This document shows positions 24,301-36,049 of a DNA stretch of 64,000 nt, one piece after another. The position numbers and the translations under genes were made by a program. Positions within the stretch are counted from its first letter, which is position 1. Each line of letters begins with the position of its first letter. This stretch comes from Dasyornis broadbenti. Lineage: Eukaryota; Chordata; Aves; Passeriformes; Dasyornithidae. Below the pieces are notes generated by a model. That model worked only from the letters and a program-made list of their open reading frames with translations, was not told where the DNA came from and did no database searches. The stretch is taken from contig VZRN01006818.1 of NCBI GenBank assembly GCA_013397935.1, positions 5,641,178 to 5,705,177 of the forward strand. Reading direction: 5' to 3'.

Positions 24301-25136
24301 CAGGTTTCCTAACCCTGAGCTTTCCTAGGGGGATTGGACCTGGCCACTGAAGCCAACAAGAATTTGCGTGTTGATTACAATGGGCAGGCCTGTTGTGAAG
24401 GAGAATGGAGAACAGCTGAACAGAGATGACAGCTACAGCTTAGGAAAGCAGGTGCTGGGTTTAGCTTCAACTGTTACCATTTGCCTCATTTAAACCAATA
24501 TTCCCAAGCCTGGGGACCTATAAATACAATAAAGGAATGAAAGCCCCCATGGATGAAAGTGCAAGTACAAGCCAGAAAGCTTTTTCAGTAGATAATGGTG
24601 CCTCCTGCTCCTTTGCTGCAGGCAGCACAGTTGGCACGGGCGGGACCAGAGCAATGCGGTCCCCTGCCGCTTTGGGTGCAGGAGGGGGATTTCATCTCTC
24701 CTGAGCAGAAAGCACAAGGAGGCAGTGGTTTTGGGGACCATATCGCCAAAGGAGAAGGTGACCCCACTCATACCTTCTCACCAGGGAAAACAATGTGGGG
24801 ATGAACAGACCACTATTGAGAAAGGGGAGGTCCTTAGAAACCATGCTATGGAGAGAGGGTTGGCCTGAGACAATGATCTGAAAAGCAGAAGGAAGTGTCC
24901 ACCACACACTGAGAACCCACGGAGTGACCTGTGGCCTGGAGAGAGGGAGGGATGGAGGAACATTTCCCACAGGAACATGGGGCATTGCTGCTGGCAGTGA
25001 CCCTTTGGTGGAAGGAGTCCTATGCTGCACCCTGGCAGCGTGGCATTAGCACACAGTTAGGTGTTGGCCGCATTTTTGGTTATCTGATCAATGATGAAAA
25101 GCTGGCTGCCCTCTGCAATGCTGATTTTTCAGAATG
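21389..25136. other. Noncoding DNA between the two direct repeats
   Basis: No gene, gag/pol-like frame or recognisable transposon lies between the two repeat copies. The longest open frame is 112 codons (24692-25030, minus), without a domain. Visible simple sequence includes a period-22 tandem duplication at 21849-21889, an A-rich run near 22730-22755 and a T-run near 23499-23512. The absence of retroviral coding sequence argues against the flanking copies being long terminal repeats. Confidence 0.55.
21849..21889. repeat. Short tandem duplication
   Basis: 'actcgtagtctgctttaggt' plus two further bases is followed directly by a shorter copy, 'actcgtagtctacaggttt'. A local slippage duplication in which the second copy has lost three bases. 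Confidence 0.85.
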
Positions 25137-25375
25137 CCAGCAGGGTTTGGCTATGATGAAGACCACATCACTTCCAATGTTTAAGATGGAGATTTTGGGT
25201 GAAAGTCTACAGAACAACAGAGGGTCATTTCTAGCTCTATTTCTTCACAGTTAGGACTGCATTATTCAGAATAATTCCATGTATTAAGGTATATAGCTTT
25301 GCCGTGGAAGAAAGGGGTGCTGTACAGCTCCAGAGTAGCTTTGCAGGACTTCCATGCATGGGGAACTAACATGTG
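25137..25375 (+). repeat. Unidentified direct repeat, copy 2 (239 bp)
   Basis: Partner of 21153-21388, about 3.98 kb downstream in the same orientation and about 92% identical by hand alignment. Three bases are extra relative to copy 1 near 25160. Immediately downstream, copy 2 appears to carry a small insertion bounded by a direct repeat of 'ggatatgtg' (25375-25383 and 25397-25405); after it, weaker similarity to copy 1 seems to resume. A 107-codon plus-strand frame enters this copy from upstream (24931-25254), but it has no recognisable domain and is not shared with copy 1. I cannot name the family. Confidence 0.9.
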
Positions 25376-28300
25376 GATATGTGTACATAAAATAATGGAT
25401 ATGTGCCATATGTACACAGGTGGCTGACTCTGGGCAGAGCTGCTCAGTTTCTTGCATTCACCTACAGGAAACGTACAGGCCAAAAGATCCTAATCCTCAG
25501 CTGTATTGTTGTCATTTGTTTGCATCTTTCTCAAGCCCATGCTGGGTCACTGCTCTCAATGGGCTGTGGAGAAACCTCCCTCCACGGTTTCCATCCTGTG
25601 CCCTATGAGTCCCTTTCATATCTTCCAGCCAGGCATGCAAAACACCCCTCCTACTGACAAATCATCCGCTGGGCTGGAGAGAAGTTTTGACTGGAACCAC
25701 TTCTCTGTGCAAAATCCACCAATGTGGGTACACACATCTGATTTTATCAGATCCTATTGGTTTAAAACTCTAACACAGCTGTCCCTCTAAATACTCCTTA
25801 GCTTCTTTTATTTTCACTTTTTTTTGCAGGAAAGAAAAAAAGAAGAAAGAAAGAATTTATGTTCATTTCTGTATTAAAATGACATTTCATTAACAAGCAT
25901 ATAGTTAAAAATACAGAAATGATAGCTCAACGCCCAAATTACCTGCAGTTCTTTTCCAGCTTTCTGGAACTGTTTCCCAGCTGTGCTGGTTATCTGTGCA
26001 GTCTTCCTTCCCTTGCCCTAAACAGCCTCTGGAAGTCCAGTGTACAACACCTGCAATCAGGCAGGCAGGCAGACTGTTCCTCCACACTACTCATATATTA
26101 GCCTTGTTTGATTCATCTGGAATTACCCTTGTTTGACTCTCCTACAAGTCTGTTGACTTTGACTGAATAGAGATTTACGTAATTTCCTCATGGGAATTTT
26201 GAAGGCTGATAACACATTGCACTGAGAGTGTTATTTCCCTATTTTATTTCCACAGCAGAATAAATCTGGATATGCTGCCGCATATTGCCGCACCTGATGG
26301 TTTTTCTATTCACTTTTGATTCAGGAAAAAATCATATCATGAAAGATGTACCTACAATTGTTACTTGGCTATGGTTAAAAAAAGAAAAAACACCCAGACC
26401 CACATCTGCTTTTCTTATCTTTGTCGAAGATGAAGGAAATAAGAATCAAGCTTTTGACAAGATCTTCTCACTCTATGCAGTGCCAGGAAAGGGAAATTGA
26501 GTGCACATGTGGCTGGAGGCAGCAGCACAGCTATGACAGGCTGCAGTCTTAGTCCAGGACTCACAACGTTAACACTCCTCTCTGCTCCTGACTGACCTAA
26601 TCCTCTGCGCCATACATGGTGCTCGTTATATCCCAGATGAGTGACAGAAGCTGGGATCAGCACACTCACTGAGGGCAAAGACGGAAGCAGGTTAAATGAT
26701 TTCTTGTTTGGTGAAGCCACATAACAGAGTAGCCATGGACCTGGTGAATCTGGTGAATGATCTCCATTCATGTTTTATGTGGCCTTAGGTAATGAAAATG
26801 AAGTTTCTGTGTTTGAAAGTGCTTTTGAAATGTCTCAATTTAAATAAATAATAACAGGGAGTGGGAAACACTTCTGTAAGTGCACAAATGCACTGGAAGG
26901 AGCTTACCATTAGGCATTTTTCAACTCTTATTTTTCCCATTTGTACATCAGGAATAAACCACTTTAACTCACAGCCAGGGTGTCAGGATGCTTTGTACAA
27001 GAATGAAGAAGATCTAGTGCTGCATAAGGAGCTGTGAGAGTTTAAACATCTGAAAGTTTGGGCATTCTGTGATAGAGTAAACTAATTTTCTACATCTCTT
27101 TCATCTTTAAATCTGCCATCACCAGCCTCTAAACATTGCAGTTTTCCTCCTATGACCAATCTTGTCTGATATTTGACATTTTGCACTAGGGATCTGGTCT
27201 TTTGCTCATGCCTTAAGGAAATTAACTGGTAGGAGTTCAGCATACGTTTTCATGGAGAGGAAGGTTATCAAATTCATGAAGCACTGTTTTACACTGCTAC
27301 TGTGGGAGGTGAGGCCTAGCAATAAAAAGCACAGCAATTTTATAATACAGTGGTCATCATTAAGATCCACAGAACATGCACAACTGTACCTTTTCCTACC
27401 TTTTTCCACAAAGAGCTCAGTGGATTGTCATCATGCCAGCATCATGGTTCATTTATTTTCCGATGCAACCTACTTTCAGTGGAACCTAAGATATGTAAAA
27501 TGCTGTACTGGCAATTTCAATATTTTCTTAATTGATACATTCCCTTAGAGTCATTCTGCACCACTGGAGCAGATCAAAGAAGATTGGCTTTTGCTCTCAG
27601 TGCTGCAGTGGAGCCAAAAGTATCCTAATTCCAAGCAACACAGGAAGATTTCTTAAACACCATCATTTGAATTTTCCTGAGTGCTCAGCTATCAGTACAC
27701 ACTGTTCCCGTTGCTCTCTCTTTTCCCTGTTCCCTCATGAACCATTCTTTTGTCGTTTTGCTTCGTTTCTTCTATTCCACCTGTTAATAGACGTCTTTAT
27801 ATTTTTTGGTGCTTATTTTTTTCCCACTGTGCTGTTGCTTCATTTTCTCTCCTTCCTGCATGCAAAGCTCTTTTTTCTATTTGCTGTTGTCTTGGGTAAT
27901 TTTTTTTTTTAACTTCTTCCTCCTTTCAGCATACTTCTCCCTTTTTTACCCTCCTGCTCTTCCAATTTTTATTGTCAATCCCTGTTTTTCTTTCCCACTG
28001 AGCATGGAAAAGGAGGATTATCGTGATGACTCTGTAGCCTTGTACAAACACCTGAAGGCCTGGTGAAAACCAGGATTTATGTCACAGCCTTGCAAACACG
28101 ATGGCACACAGTCCCTGCCCAGAGCATTTGCAGTCCTTTTCCCTAGCAAAGGATTTCAAAGAGTAGAAGGGGCCTTGCCTCACACCAAATGGTCTCTTGA
28201 AAACCTCAGGCTAAACACACAAAGGGCTGGATGGGTGATCTGGCTTGCTCAGAGAAATGGGCTGAGGTTGTGGAACAAGGGAGAGGAATCATTTGCTCAT

Positions 28301-31300
28301 CTGCCCATCTGGTACATTAACGATGCGATAGGATAGAGACAGGAACTGCATCAGATCTTTTTCCCCTATGAAAAATAAAGAAGAAATTGAAGCAGCATTT
28401 GCAATTAGCCTCACAATATGTGCAACAGTCTGGAGTTTTAAAAGAGCCCACTTTTTTTCCAATCTCTGTTCAGCTGGTGCTTTAACTTCGGGTGATCCTA
28501 AAGTACCTGCCTTGCAGGGGCAGGCAGCACCAGCGTGACTTCTGTGCAACTCTCTAGACACTTGAGTCCTTAGTTCTGGATTTGTCTTGCAAGTGCTGGA
28601 TGTGGCCAAAAGACAGCATGGTCAATTAACAGCTGTTCTAACAATTTTGCAGAAGTCTGCAAAAAAATTATGTCACGTCAGATGGAGGCCAAAGCCACAC
28701 AGGGAGTAGACCCTGAGTAGCCCTTCAGTATCTCTGTTGTGTTCTTTGCAGCATGGAAATCTGAACAGTGATTTGCTTTTCTCTTCTAGTGTATTTTTGT
28801 TAATGAGTCATTTTAGATTCTGGTGTGATTCCCTAAAAATAAAATGCTTTGGCCTGCTGTGTCCAACTACCAGGCTGTGCTGCTTGATCTCTCTAAGTGT
28901 ATTTTCAGCACAGTGGGGCTGCCTTTGAACTTTCCTCTGGCTTTCCCCTCTGCTAACACAAACAGTAAGGAAGCAGACCTGCATGGCTGGATCATACTTG
29001 TTTTCCAGGCAGCTCCTGTATCCCGGAGCCTGCTCAGAACAGAAATGTCAGGCACAGCAGGACTTAGTCTGGCATGTGGGTGGATTTACTCAGGCATGGA
29101 AATGAAATCTGGGCCCAGGAAGCAGTGCTTGGTGGCAATGGGACAGGGCTCAGCCTGCAGCTGGAGCTGCAGTTCAACCAGCTGGGGTAGCACAGCATTG
29201 ATGGAAAGGCATGGTACTCACTCTCCTGATTTTTTTTTTTTTTTCAAATTGCTCCACTGGGTATTCTGATAGGCTGACTTCGAGGCTTCACAAAATTAAA
29301 GAGGGAGAAACAAACAGCTGAATTTACATCTAAAATATTTTGAAAATTCGCAAATTGAATTAATTTCTTGTAATTTCTTTTTACTTCCGTCAAAGTAGGA
29401 AAAAATCATGTTTGTATATTTGAATTTTGACATGTACATGGACACTCTGGTCCTTGGTGTTTTGCTATTTATTTTTAATAATGAAAGCAAACGAGAAAAG
29501 GAAAGCATCTGTCAAACATGCAAGCACCTTTTGAACATGCTCCATACACCTGCTAGGGAAAGACAGGCAGCTTCTCCGCCCTCTCAAGCCCAGAAGGAAA
29601 ATACACTCTGGAGCAGGCTAAATCTGAACAGCCCATAATGTGCTCCTATCCTCACACTTTTCTCTCTGCCCAGACAGAGGAAAAAATATGTCGGCTTTAG
29701 AATTTAGCAAGAAGTTGCTATTACGTAAACACTGTGTCCCTCAGATGAATGAAGAGAAAAGAACAAGAGGGTACACAGCCAAGGAGACAGAGAACTCAAG
29801 ACCACCAGCCCCTTCCCACTGTCTCTCTCACAAATCTTGCAAGTGTTTCTCCAGGAACCCCACAAGCAAATGTGATGTGCACTTTCTAAAAACAAGCAAG
29901 TGAAAAGCGTAGTGGTTTGTATAAAGACCTATCTCTGCTTCTTCCTTATTTGACAGCACATCTCTGCATCATTTCATGTCAAATGTCATCAGACAAAACT
30001 CTTCTGAACTGATGCTGTGTCTTTTTATGCTCCTCCTGATGGACTAAGACTGGCTATGGGTCTTATATGCAAGTGTTTCAATAACAAAGATTGCCATGGA
30101 CATCAGAAATTACATAAGGATATAAAATTTCTTGATTAGGGTTTCATCTTTAGGCAAGTGCTATGTAGGCAAACACTGGCAAAACACCGTGAGGCAAACA
30201 ACAGCAGTATGAATCAGCAGCAGCCATTTTATGGACTACAGCCTAGATAGATAAAATTGTTCCTAGATTATTACCTACACCCACCTGAATGAATTACTAT
30301 GCCCACCATTGATAATATCTTGGCACACACCAAAAATGGTGTTGACTTTATACCATTAGCTGGTAAACACAGCAATAGGAAAAAAATAGTGTTGTGAGTC
30401 AAAAAGTAAAGGTCATTTGGTAGTCTGCCTCCTTTCCCTTTCATGTTATCTGTGGCCTTCCCAAAATACTTTATGCTGTAATTTGGTCTGGAAGAGTTCC
30501 TTTCTTCCAAAGTCTCTCACAGCATCATTGTAAGCAGGGGAATTGTTGCCAGCTTCCTGCAGCTCCCCTGGGCTGTGTTACCAGGCCCTTGCCCTCAGTG
30601 TCTGACCCTGCTGTCCACAGGAGCCTTGGTGTACAAGGGTGAGCAGTGCTGTGTCAGCTCTTTGGATTTCAGCAGGATCCATTCTGCATGTGATTCAGAA
30701 CCACAGTCCACCCACATATATCTCTATAAAACCACGCAATCCTGTTTTTGTTATCCCTGCTGTTCCTCCCACCTTCCTTCCTATTGCTTATGTCATTAGC
30801 TTGTTGCACTTCAGCCACAAGGAGACTATAAATTCTTCAAGAACTTCTTATGCTTCAGTATCTTCTTCCTAATTGGAACTACCAGAACACAAGTAGTCAC
30901 TACAAAACAAACACAGACCTCAACAGCTGGGACAAATAAGATGCATACTTGTAATTTCAGCCCCTGAGGTCTGTTTGACCTAGAAACCCATATTCACTTC
31001 AAGCAATTCCTCTTGTGCTTTCTGCTTTAGGTCAGAGTTGAAGCTGGAGCAAACTGTAGGGAAATGCAGTAAATAAACACAATTATTTAAGGATCTGAGA
31101 GTCTGGTATGTTTACATTCAGTTTGCTGGTCAATTGACATTTGGATAAAACCCAATAATAAAAAAAAATAAAATTAAGAACAGTTGGGAAAAAAATCTCT
31201 ATCAGTAGAATGCCCTGAAAGGAAAGCAATTCATGTATCACTGCTTCTTGCAACAGTCTTCTAAAGACTGAGGAAACTACTAGCTGCGGCTTACTTCATT

Positions 31301-31918
31301 TCTTCAGGTTTAAATAAGATATATACAAAAAAAGAAGAGGTGAGGAGCCAAGAACACATGCAGTGTCCTCCAGCATCAGCTGTGCAATGCAAAAGACTGA
31401 GTGTGTGCTCAGAGGAGAGTGACCCAAGGAGATGGAGGTCGGTGTGCCTGTGGGGTAGGTGAGATGGCAGTCTGTTAGTAGAGCTGCACGCACCCACCCA
31501 GCAGGCTGGGCTGGGGATGTGTGCTGAGCTGTGCTCACCCACACACACGTGAGCCACACCACCCCTTTCAGTCTCCTGCTGAACGAGACACAGCAGCCAT
31601 GCGGCCCTCGCCAGAGTGCAGGGCACTGTGAGGCTGATGGCAGAGGACTTTGACCAGACATGCGCCCAGATCCATAACCCCACCATTCTACACCCAGCCT
31701 GTATTTGTGGTTTGGATTTCCCCAGCCCTTGTGCAGGACCTGATGGGATTTGTGTTTCCAAATGTGATGGCAGCTGTGTTTACAGCAACGTCACAGTCAG
31801 AGAAGCTTGGGAGCTAGGGTCATTGTAGCTGATGGGTGGGCAGCCTCACACTTTTCACTTCCTCTTTTACTAAAGGGTACCCTAGTTGCTAGGCCGTGGG
31901 CGGATTTTGGAGAAATCC
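25376..31918. other. Noncoding DNA, no gene seen
   Basis: No gene or identifiable transposon. Open frames reach 156 codons (31291-31761, minus) and 141 codons (28844-29269, plus). Neither has a domain and both overlap other frames. A purine run lies near 25828-25854, a T/C-rich stretch at about 27700-27990 and a T-run at 29230-29244. A short (CAGG)n occurs near 26058-26070. Confidence 0.55.
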
Positions 31919-32030
31919 TACACATATATCAAAATAAACTTGCACTCAAAGGTCAACAGGATGAGGAAACTCGCTATCAAGCATCTTGAAGCTTGCAGCA
32001 ATCTGCAGATCTATTTGAACGTGGTCTGAT
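31919..32030 (+). repeat. Diverged unidentified repeat, copy A
   Basis: Two blocks here recur about 1.05-1.2 kb downstream in the same order and orientation. Block 1 (31919-31978) contains 'ctcaaaggtcaacagg' and matches 32968-33028 at roughly 80% by eye. Block 2 (about 31991-32027) contains 'cagcaatctgcag' and matches about 33212-33247 at roughly 70%. In copy A the blocks are nearly adjacent; in copy B about 185 bases separate them. I do not recognise the family, and the hand alignment should be treated as provisional. Confidence 0.55.
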
Positions 32031-32460
32031 ACAGGCTCTAGACATTAAGAAAACAACTTCATAACAGCTCTTTGTCTAAATTTCAACACAGAACAAGTTA
32101 TCAAAGCCCCTATGCCATTGGCATGGATTTATTTTCTTTTTTACTCAACAATTTTTACTCTGCTCAGCGTACTTACCCAGCCAGCTGCAAACCTCCCCAG
32201 AGTTGCAAACATAGTGATGAGTCAGTCTAATGCAGTCTCCAGCTCTTTCCCTGAAAATCTGGCATGCCTACTGGTGTTACAGCATCAAATCAATTTTTGC
32301 TCTCTTTCTCTGCTTTCCTTTAGTCCATTTTGCTGTGATTTACACTCAGAAATTATTTCTCAGAATGGTTTGCAGTGGTGGAAATGATGGAAAAGGATGA
32401 TAGCAGGAGACCAAGGAAGAAAAACAAATGGAAAAGCCCAAGCCTGCCCTGAGCTGCTGG

Positions 32461-32760
32461 GCCAGCTGCAATACTCTGAAGGCTGACAAGGGCTGTGACC
32501 CACGGGCAGCCACAGCTGCCAGTGCCGGCTGTCGGTGCCAGTCCGGCCATGGCCTCCCGAGCTGCCCTCCCAGCCACTGCCCAGCTGCCACGGCTTAGAG
32601 AGCGGCCCTTCCCCGGCAGTGATCCTCCAGCAGCTCGGGGGCAGCTCCTGCCCAGCTGTCCGTGCGCCACAGGCAGGGTGGACAGCTGGGGCAGCAGCGC
32701 GGGCAATCCCCTGAGCTCCTGCAGCGTGCTCCAGACCCCCCATGCTGGGTTACCCTGCTC
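32461..32760. other. GC-rich patch, below CpG-island threshold
   Basis: Counting by eye, these 300 bases are about 69% G+C with 14 CpG dinucleotides. That is well above the surrounding AT-leaning sequence, but observed/expected CpG is only about 0.4. Open frames of up to 170 codons occur on both strands, which is expected in GC-rich DNA with few stops; none shows a domain. The patch lies between the two copies of a diverged repeat (31919-32030 and 32957-33250). It could be an old GC-rich insertion, a weak promoter-like element or a GC-biased recombination patch. Confidence 0.65.
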
Positions 32761-32956
32761 CTCCTGCCAGCACAGCAGCCAAGCAAGCCAAAGGTCCTGG
32801 TTTGCCACGGAAATATCAGTGGAACAGGGAGGGCAGGATCTGCACCAGGATCTCCTTCTGCACACAGGTATCTACTACAGTCAGAAGTAAAACCTGCTCT
32901 AAACTGGTGTTCAGCAACATTGTCTTGAGCAGCTCTGTGCTGAAGGAGGAGAGCCA

Positions 32957-33250
32957 GGCACACATGTCATATATATGTCAGACTAAACCTGTGCTCAAGG
33001 GTCAACAGATGATAAAACTCATCATCAAGAGAGAAGATGCTGGAAGATATAATTATATCATTATATACAATCAAATACTATTTGCCACGTGGCTTACATT
33101 AACATGTGTTCAAGACCAGCCTCAGTTACCTACTTTACCATCGTGAGACTTCAAAGAGAAGACTTTTTTTGTTCCCCCAGTGTGCCTGTGCAATGAACAA
33201 GCATAGCAGATATTGCAACAATCTGCATAATTAACTGAAAATGGTTTGGC
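32957..33250 (+). repeat. Diverged unidentified repeat, copy B, with extra internal segment
   Basis: Block 1 (32968-33028, containing 'ctcaagggtcaacag') and block 2 (33212-33247, containing 'caacaatctgcat') correspond to the blocks of copy A. The roughly 185 bases between them (33029-33211) have no counterpart in copy A. This means an insertion in copy B, a deletion in copy A, or two separate short similarities. The intervening part includes an AT-rich palindromic-looking stretch ('gatataattatatcattata'). Family unknown. Confidence 0.5.
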
Positions 33251-36000
33251 AGAGGGTGTGAGGGGACAGGGAGGGACAGCCAGCCAAGGATGGGGCAGCA
33301 CCCAGCCCTCTGTCCCGTGGGACAGCTCACAGCTTTCTGTCCTTCCACCCTTAACAGGATGAGAAGAGTTTGAACGTGAGATTTCAGCTGAACAGCAAAT
33401 GTAAGTCAAGTTAGGCCAAATACAAGACATCTGCAGTTCTTAGAAGACATCTATAGTCCAAAGAATTTGGCACAGTAACTTCAACCCTTTAGGGAAGAAA
33501 AGCTTTGAACAGAGGTAAACAGACTCCTACTGGTGTTAAGCTTCCAAGAATGAGAGTCACAACTCTTACAGTCACAAATGTGACTCACAAACATTTCTCA
33601 TTTTCTGATTTTTTTCCAACTGAACCCACAAAGTCCAACACATGATTTCAAGGAAGGAGAGTTGTGCACTGCTCGTTCACCGCCCACCCCAGCACTGATG
33701 ATGCCCTGGTGCCCATAATGTCACAGTACTGCACATACTCACTCAGCAGGGCCACTGTTGCCATGTTGGATATTAAACCATGTGCTTAACATTTATAAGT
33801 GACTTTGTCCTCATCTGCACTATAATTTGGTTGTATATCATAAACGCAAAATGAGTTTCATTTCTTCTCCCTACACCTTTGGTTTATTGCATTTACATAA
33901 AGCTGTCAAACATTTATGTGGATTTTTACATCTTTATGAAATTAATTTCTTCAACCACCAAGGAGATGACATTTCTGAGGTAATACCATTATTTCCCAAA
34001 ACCCATTTTCTGGTATCTTTGGCCTTACTGAAGTGGCACATTTTTCATTAAACTTAGCAGTACATGAAGTCATTAAGGTGACAGTAGTTTGCCATTATAG
34101 CTGTTGTAGCAATGCTGGTAGTGACTTCACCCTTGGGTCATCTGAGGCAATTATTAAGTAAAGTGTCAAGAGATACTGAATGACTTAGAAAACTTAGAAT
34201 TGCCTTGCTGTAAGTGCATCTACTCAGAGCACAGAAATCTGACCTTCACAGCTCAACTCACCTGGAAAGAGGGAGGGAGCTACAGAACACAGCAGCCATC
34301 ACAGCCAAAGATACTAAGGCATCCTGTCTTTCCCCTCCAGTATTCATCATGAACTGAATCTTCTTTTACTCCCAGCAACATATTTTCATTCTGATTTTCA
34401 TCTGCTCTAGTGATTAAAGCTGCCCGCTAACCCTGAGGACTCTGCTGATCTCCCTGTGTGTCACAGCCTGTCGTCAGAGTCACAGTTGCTCTCGTGTGGC
34501 AGGGGAAGACTGAATGCAGAAGCAGCAAATAACCTGAGAAGCATGGAGCAGCCTGCTAACAATATAAAGGCTGCCTGTTTCCTTCCCTGTACAGCATTTA
34601 AAACTTACTGGATGAATGAAAACCTTTTAAAGAGATATGAGTCTTATCTTGGAACCAGTGAGCTCTGGATCTGGGCATTTTTCAGACAAAAGTCCAAAAG
34701 CACTTTGCAAACGAGAGCAAAAATAATTTTTAATTCACTACACGAAGTCTCTGAGGAAGCCTGGAGCAATACAGAGCTGCTGATATCTCTTCATACTGTC
34801 TGAATTGGCCACACAAATTATAGGCCAAACTATCTAGCAACGTGCCTCAAAGTGATCATTTCACCTTGGCTTAAAAGGATGCTAATTTTTATCGTATTGG
34901 AAAAATAACATTTTACAACCATGTTATACAAGTTGCACAAGTACAACAAACACATGGAAACCCAGCAGCATCAACAACCCTGTAAAATTTACATAACATA
35001 AGCCTTTAGTTTTGGTAACAATAAACTAAAAATTATTACAGTCAATATACATTAGGATTTTCAGGCTCCAATCTTAAAATTTGCAGGGGTTCATTGCAGA
35101 GGTTTTTTAAATCAGCATTACTGTCTCATTTACTATTTATTATATTTTGCGGTTGCTGATGAACTCCATTTTTTAATGGAAAGGTTAAGAAGTCCCATGC
35201 ACTTCACAGTGACAAGCACAAAAGACAGCTGTGACTGTAAACTCTGCAGGGCAGGAATCGTGCATGCTGTATGATAAGTAAGTGACTTGAGGCAAGATCT
35301 TGTAATTCATCCATTTAGGTAGGGCTGATGGCAAGCTTCTGCATTCTTTATACATAAAAAACCCCCCAAATCCTTATCAGTCTGTAACAGTAATTGAGGA
35401 AATCTTTTATTCTGGAAGACAAGGGGGTGGTACTACCTCCAGCTGAAATTCAGTGGAAAATTGCAGCCAAATGGTTCGGCCATTTCCAAATCCTGCTCTC
35501 CTCTTGCCTGCTTGTGTTAGCACTTCCAGAAATGGTTTGTTTGAACAGCTGCAGTGTCTCCATGCTCTGCTGCAGGGACTTGAAATGTGACTGGCAATAG
35601 AGGGGGGAGGAGATAGCCTCAGTTTTCTAGGGCTAAAGCTATGAAAATGCACTCAGGTTTGGCCATGTTATGAAGCCTGCAGGTGATTTAAGTGTGTGTG
35701 AGTGGAGGAATAGGGAAAATGTGCCACAGTGCTGTTCAGTATCATTCCACCTGTGCCAGCTCAATCACCCAGTGCCCTGTCCATGCACTCTGACCTGAAT
35801 GGTGCAAGTGCTGGTCCTGCAGCCACTGCTGGCCTTGCTGTGGCCAGGCTGCAAGAGCTGCACGTGGGCAGGCAATCAGATCTGGGAGAAGAGGGGCTGC
35901 TGAGGGAAACAGCTGTCTGAGTGCAGAACATCTGGGGAAAAAAAGAAGAAGCAGAGGAAATAAAAGAAATAAAAAGGAAAGAAATAATAGAAATGGAAAA
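33251..36000. other. Noncoding DNA, no gene seen
   Basis: No gene or known transposon. Frames are at most about 140 codons, and the longest (35742-36170, minus) owes part of its length to the adjacent GGAA repeat read backwards. The block from 34800 to 35170 is AT-rich and includes a small inverted repeat ('ccatt' and 'aatgg') near 35167-35180. Confidence 0.55.
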
Positions 36001-36049
36001 GGAAGGAAGGAAGGAAGGAAGGAAGGAAGGAAGGAAGGAAGGAAGGAAG
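36001..36049. repeat. (GGAA)n microsatellite in a purine-rich tract
   Basis: Twelve uninterrupted GGAA units on the plus strand, preceded by about 65 bases of nearly pure A/G sequence (35936-36000). ETS-family transcription factors recognise GGAA cores, and tandem GGAA arrays are known binding platforms for some ETS proteins. That is family knowledge, not evidence of function here. Apparent frames through it (repeating G-R-K-E or, in reverse, L-P-S-F) are artefacts. Confidence 0.96.

Noticed and set aside
21153..25375. Direct repeats as the two LTRs of an endogenous retrovirus
   Set aside because: No gag, protease or reverse-transcriptase-like frame, primer-binding site or polypurine tract was recognised between them, and the copy ends do not show clear TG...CA termini. 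Kept only as one of several possibilities in the finding.
32353..32865. 170-codon frame on the minus strand in the GC-rich patch
   Set aside because: GC-rich sequence lowers stop frequency; several frames are open at once on both strands, and the product is Ala/Gly/Leu/Pro-rich without a domain.
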